Source of the DNA: Streptomyces humidus
GTDB lineage: Bacteria > Actinomycetota > Actinomycetes > Streptomycetales > Streptomycetaceae
Assembly: GCF_014649655.1 (NCBI RefSeq)
Contig: NZ_BMTL01000039.1
Span: 1-64,000 of the forward strand
Direction of reading: 5' to 3'
DNA length: 64,000 bases
How positions within the stretch are numbered: the first letter of the stretch is position 1; each line of letters opens with the position of its first letter. The notes below the pieces were generated by a model that saw only the letters and a program-made list of their open reading frames with translations, was not told the DNA's origin and ran no database searches. This document shows positions 61,968 to 64,000 of the stretch, piece by piece. The translations under genes were made by a program, and so were the position numbers.

Positions 61968-62587
61968 AGCGCCGCTCCCCGGGTGCCCGCCGTGCCCTGC
62001 GAGTTCGCCAGCAGCCGCTCGACGTACTTGGCGACGATGTCCACCTCGAGGTTGACCGGGTCGCCGGGCTGCTTGAGACCGAGCGTGGTCAGGGCGAGGG
62101 TGGTGGGGATGAGGCTGACGGTGAAGTAGTCGGGACCGGCCTCGACCACCGTCAGGCTGATGCCGTCCACGGTGATCGAGCCCTTCTCCACGACGTACCG
62201 GGCGAGGCCGTCGGGCAGGGAGATCTTGACGATCTCCCAGTTCTCGGAGGGCTTGCGCTCCACCACCGCGCCGGTGCCGTCGACATGGCCCTGCACGATG
62301 TGCCCGCCGAGGCGCGCGCCCACGGCGGTGGGGCGTTCGAGGTTGACCCGGGAGCCGACGCCGAGGGCGCCGAGGCTGGAACGGTTCAGGGTCTCCGCCA
62401 TGACGTCGGCGGTGAACTCGTCGCCCTCGTGTTGGACGACGGTGAGACAGACCCCGTTCACGGCGATGGAGTCGCCATGCTTCGCGCCGTCGGTCACGAC
62501 GGGGCCGCGCAGCCGGAAGCGGGAGGCGTCGCCGAGATTCTCGACGGCGGTGACCTCACCCAGCTCTTCGACGATTCCGGTGAACAC
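61964..62587 (-). CDS. ribE: Riboflavin synthase alpha subunit
   Basis: 207 aa, last step of riboflavin synthesis by dismutation of two lumazines. It has two similar beta-barrels: the first opens FTGIVEELGEV, has DSIAVNGVCLTVV and ends in the paired GGHIVQGHVDGTG, while the second has KGSITVDGISLTVVEAG. The GTG start follows AGGAGGACCCGGGAA. It is the first gene of the operon, directly behind the FMN riboswitch. Confidence 0.96.
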   Translation of the reverse strand: MFTGIVEELGEVTAVENLGDASRFRLRGPVVTDGAKHGDSIAVNGVCLTVVQHEGDEFTADVMAETLNRSSLGALGVGSRVNLERPTAVGARLGGHIVQGHVDGTGAVVERKPSENWEIVKISLPDGLARYVVEKGSITVDGISLTVVEAGPDYFTVSLIPTTLALTTLGLKQPGDPVNLEVDIVAKYVERLLANSQGTAGTRGAAL

Positions 62588-62741
62588 TTCCCGGGTCCTC
62601 CTGCCTCTTCGGGCACGGACTCCGGGGCCTGTCGATGACGACAGCAGGTACGGGCGAGAGCACCGGGGGCGACGCCGGACAGACTCGTCCGCGGACGAGT
62701 ACACATACGGCGGCGCGCACGAATGCCCGCCCGCCGCGCAC

Positions 62742-62863
62742 TGCCTCCCATCCGGACTTTAACCGTCGGTCCAGGAATTTCACCTGGTCAACCGGCCGCT
62801 GGAAGCGGCCGGGTCGCGGACTGTAACCGCCGGTTCGGACTTTCACCGACCCCGGAGTGCGCT
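62742..62863 (-). promoter_or_regulatory. FMN riboswitch (RFN element)
   Basis: Read on the minus strand, the classic RFN pieces follow in order: GGGTCGGTGAAAGTCCGAAC, CCGGCGGTTACAGTCCGCGA, a variable GGCCGCTTCCAGCGGCC hairpin, CCAGGTGAAATTCCTGG, ACCGACGGTTAAAGTCCGG and GATGGGAGGCA. It lies 155 bases before the ribE start. Binding of FMN should lower ribE-ribM-ribBA-ribH expression. With no strong terminator seen, control at translation initiation or by Rho is likely. Confidence 0.95.
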
Positions 62864-62987
62864 GCTTTTGGTACAGGGTCAGTGTGCCACGCCGGATACG
62901 GGTCCATACGGGTGAAGTGTGTGGGGTGAGTCACAGAGCGTCGTGAACCGGGCGCGCCTCCGTCACCGCCGTCTCGGCCTCCGCCAT

Positions 62988-63030
62988 TGGTCCATACCTG
63001 TTGACGTTGTGGTCTAGTCCTTTCTAGGGT
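62988..63030 (+). promoter_or_regulatory. Chitinase-type promoter with 12-bp direct repeats
   Basis: TTGACG (63001-63006), 18 bases, then TAGGGT (63025-63030). The -35 box lies between the direct repeats TGGTCCATACCT (62988-62999) and TGGTCTAGTCCT (63010-63021). This is the layout of Streptomyces chitinase promoters, where the repeats mediate chitin induction and glucose repression and overlap DasR-like sites. No chitinase gene follows. Confidence 0.75.
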
Positions 63031-63042
63031 CGACGTGCGCGG

Positions 63043-63080
63043 CCCGGTGGCGGTGTCGACGGCCCTTGCCCGCCACCGGG
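63043..63080 (+). terminator. Terminator-like hairpin just after the chitinase-type promoter
   Basis: CCCGGTGGCGG (63043-63053) and CCGCCACCGGG (63070-63080) pair perfectly over 11 bp with a 16-base loop and are followed by TCCTTTCTCC. It starts 13 bases past the -10 box, so a transcript from this promoter meets it at once. The sigma factor gene begins 43 bases later. Confidence 0.6.
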
Positions 63081-63122
63081 TCCTTTCTCCGGCCGCTCGC
63101 GCGGCTCTGACAGGGTGACCCC

Positions 63123-64000
63123 ATGACGACCGCGAGCGCCGACGAGTTCGAGGCCCACCGCCCCCGGTTGTTCGGGCTGGCCTATCGGATGCTCGGGTCG
63201 GCCCATGAGGCCGAGGACGTGGTGCAGGACGCCTACCTGCGGTTCGACGGCGCCGACCGCGCGGGGATCGCGCACCCGGCGGCGTGGCTGGCCAGAACCG
63301 TCGTCAACCTCTGCCTGAACCGGCTGACCTCGGCGCGGGCGCGGCGCGAGACGTACGTCGGCGCCTGGCTGCCCGAACCGGTCGTCACCTCCGACGGCAC
63401 GCTCGGGCCCCTGGAGTCCGCGGAGCAGCGCGAGGCGGTGTCGCTGGCGATGCTGGTGCTCCTGGAACGGCTCACGCCCACGGAGCGGGCGGTGTACGTG
63501 CTGCGGGAGGCGTTCGGCCACACGCACCGGGAGATCGCCGAGGTGACCGGCCTGAGCGAGGCCAACTGCCGTCAGCTGCACCGGCGGGCCGAGCAGCGGC
63601 TGGCGGCCGCGGAGCGGCGCTTCGAGGCGGCCCCCGCCCGCCGGGAGAAGCTGGTCGACTCGTTCGTCACGGCCGCCCGGGACGGGGACCTGCGGCGGCT
63701 GGAGCAACTGCTCGCCGAGGACGTGACCTGGTGGAGCGACGGCGGGGGCCGGGTCACGGCGGCCCTGCGGCCGATCCTCGGGCGCCAGAAGGTGCTGCGC
63801 TTCCTGGCCGGCGTGTCCCGCGGCCTCCCGGCAGGCGTCGGCTACGACGTGGCCGAGCTCAACGGCGCTCCCGGCGTGCTCGTCCGGGACGGCGACGCGC
63901 TCATGATGACCCTCGGTTTCGACATCCTCGACGGGGAGATCGCGGGGGTGCACGCGGTGATGAACCCGGACAAGCTGGTCTTCGTACGGCGTCAGACGGG
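63123..64000 (+). CDS. ECF sigma factor, ECF41 group (SigJ-like), cut by window edge
   Basis: At least 292 residues, still open at 64000. Sigma region 2 reads LFGLAYRMLGSAHEAEDVVQDAYLRF and region 4 LLERLTPTERAVYVLREAFG followed by HREIAEVTGLSEANCRQLHRRA. The linker motif WLPEP is present. A C-terminal SnoaL-like extension carries the ECF41 motifs DGGG (WWSDGGGR) and NPDKL near the end. In this group the extension controls sigma activity in place of an anti-sigma factor. ATG 63123 follows GACAGGGTGACCCC. The usual partner gene (COE family) would lie to the right. Confidence 0.92.
   Translation, partial: MTTASADEFEAHRPRLFGLAYRMLGSAHEAEDVVQDAYLRFDGADRAGIAHPAAWLARTVVNLCLNRLTSARARRETYVGAWLPEPVVTSDGTLGPLESAEQREAVSLAMLVLLERLTPTERAVYVLREAFGHTHREIAEVTGLSEANCRQLHRRAEQRLAAAERRFEAAPARREKLVDSFVTAARDGDLRRLEQLLAEDVTWWSDGGGRVTAALRPILGRQKVLRFLAGVSRGLPAGVGYDVAELNGAPGVLVRDGDALMMTLGFDILDGEIAGVHAVMNPDKLVFVRRQT

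Overview
The window looks like a chromosomal core segment of a Streptomyces species. It has very high G+C, GTG and TTG starts, ATGA/GTGA translational couplings, a conservon (cvn) operon, the sporulation pair smeA-sffA, RbpA with a sigmaR-type promoter, and a DasR-type (dre) operator in front of crr. From memory, the gene order resembles the S. coelicolor stretch from crr-ptsI to the riboflavin operon (about SCO1390 to SCO1444). That is a recollection and has not been searched. I see no insertion sequence, prophage, CRISPR array or tRNA gene.

Layout. 1-465: leader and promoter of a minus-strand rRNA operon whose 16S gene lies off the left edge, and the dre site. 466-2666: PTS genes crr and ptsI. 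2750-10862: a hypothetical protein, acetoacetyl-CoA synthetase, a family 31 glycosidase, a Nudix hydrolase and a DUF35-thiolase pair. 10913-15481: the conservon cvnA-B-C-D on the minus strand, with a small ORF bridging cvnC and cvnD. 15899-23787: a small membrane protein, then a three-gene minus-strand operon encoding a MukF-like subunit, a MukE-like subunit and a 1543-residue MukB-like SMC ATPase. 23919-29303: a GntR regulator divergent from an MFS-DUF1445-pxpA-pxpB-pxpC operon for 5-oxoproline use. 29365-32878: two glycosyltransferases and a repeat-bearing GDSL esterase. 33098-35235: HEAT-like and ankyrin proteins. 35498-37641: smeA-sffA. 37967-42414: a MocR-like regulator, a YczE-like protein, a glycerophosphodiesterase and an MFS transporter. 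42694-47715: rbpA, fxsA, a polyprenol-phosphate mannose synthase, an amidohydrolase and an Lrp/AsnC regulator. 47957-52745: small proteins, a TetR regulator, a secreted C39-like peptidase and a P-loop kinase. 53185-58177: an EccA-like AAA ATPase, two CNNM/CBS membrane proteins and a PH-domain protein. 58192-62863: hisG, hisE and the riboflavin operon ribE-ribM-ribBA-ribH under an FMN riboswitch. 62988-64000: a chitinase-type promoter, a hairpin and an ECF41 sigma factor gene cut by the right edge.

The strongest candidate for an under-described system is the MukBEF/Wadjet-like operon at 16609-23787. It keeps the F-E-B gene order, has no JetD/MksG-type nuclease beside it, and its SMC has Asp-Asn where a catalytic Asp-Glu is expected. 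Other points of note are SffA, whose P-loop lacks its lysine; the ECF41 gene behind what looks like the promoter and terminator of a missing chitinase gene; the conservon-bridging ORF; and the in-frame 9-bp repeat in the esterase. Everything here was read by eye. No database search or structure prediction was run.
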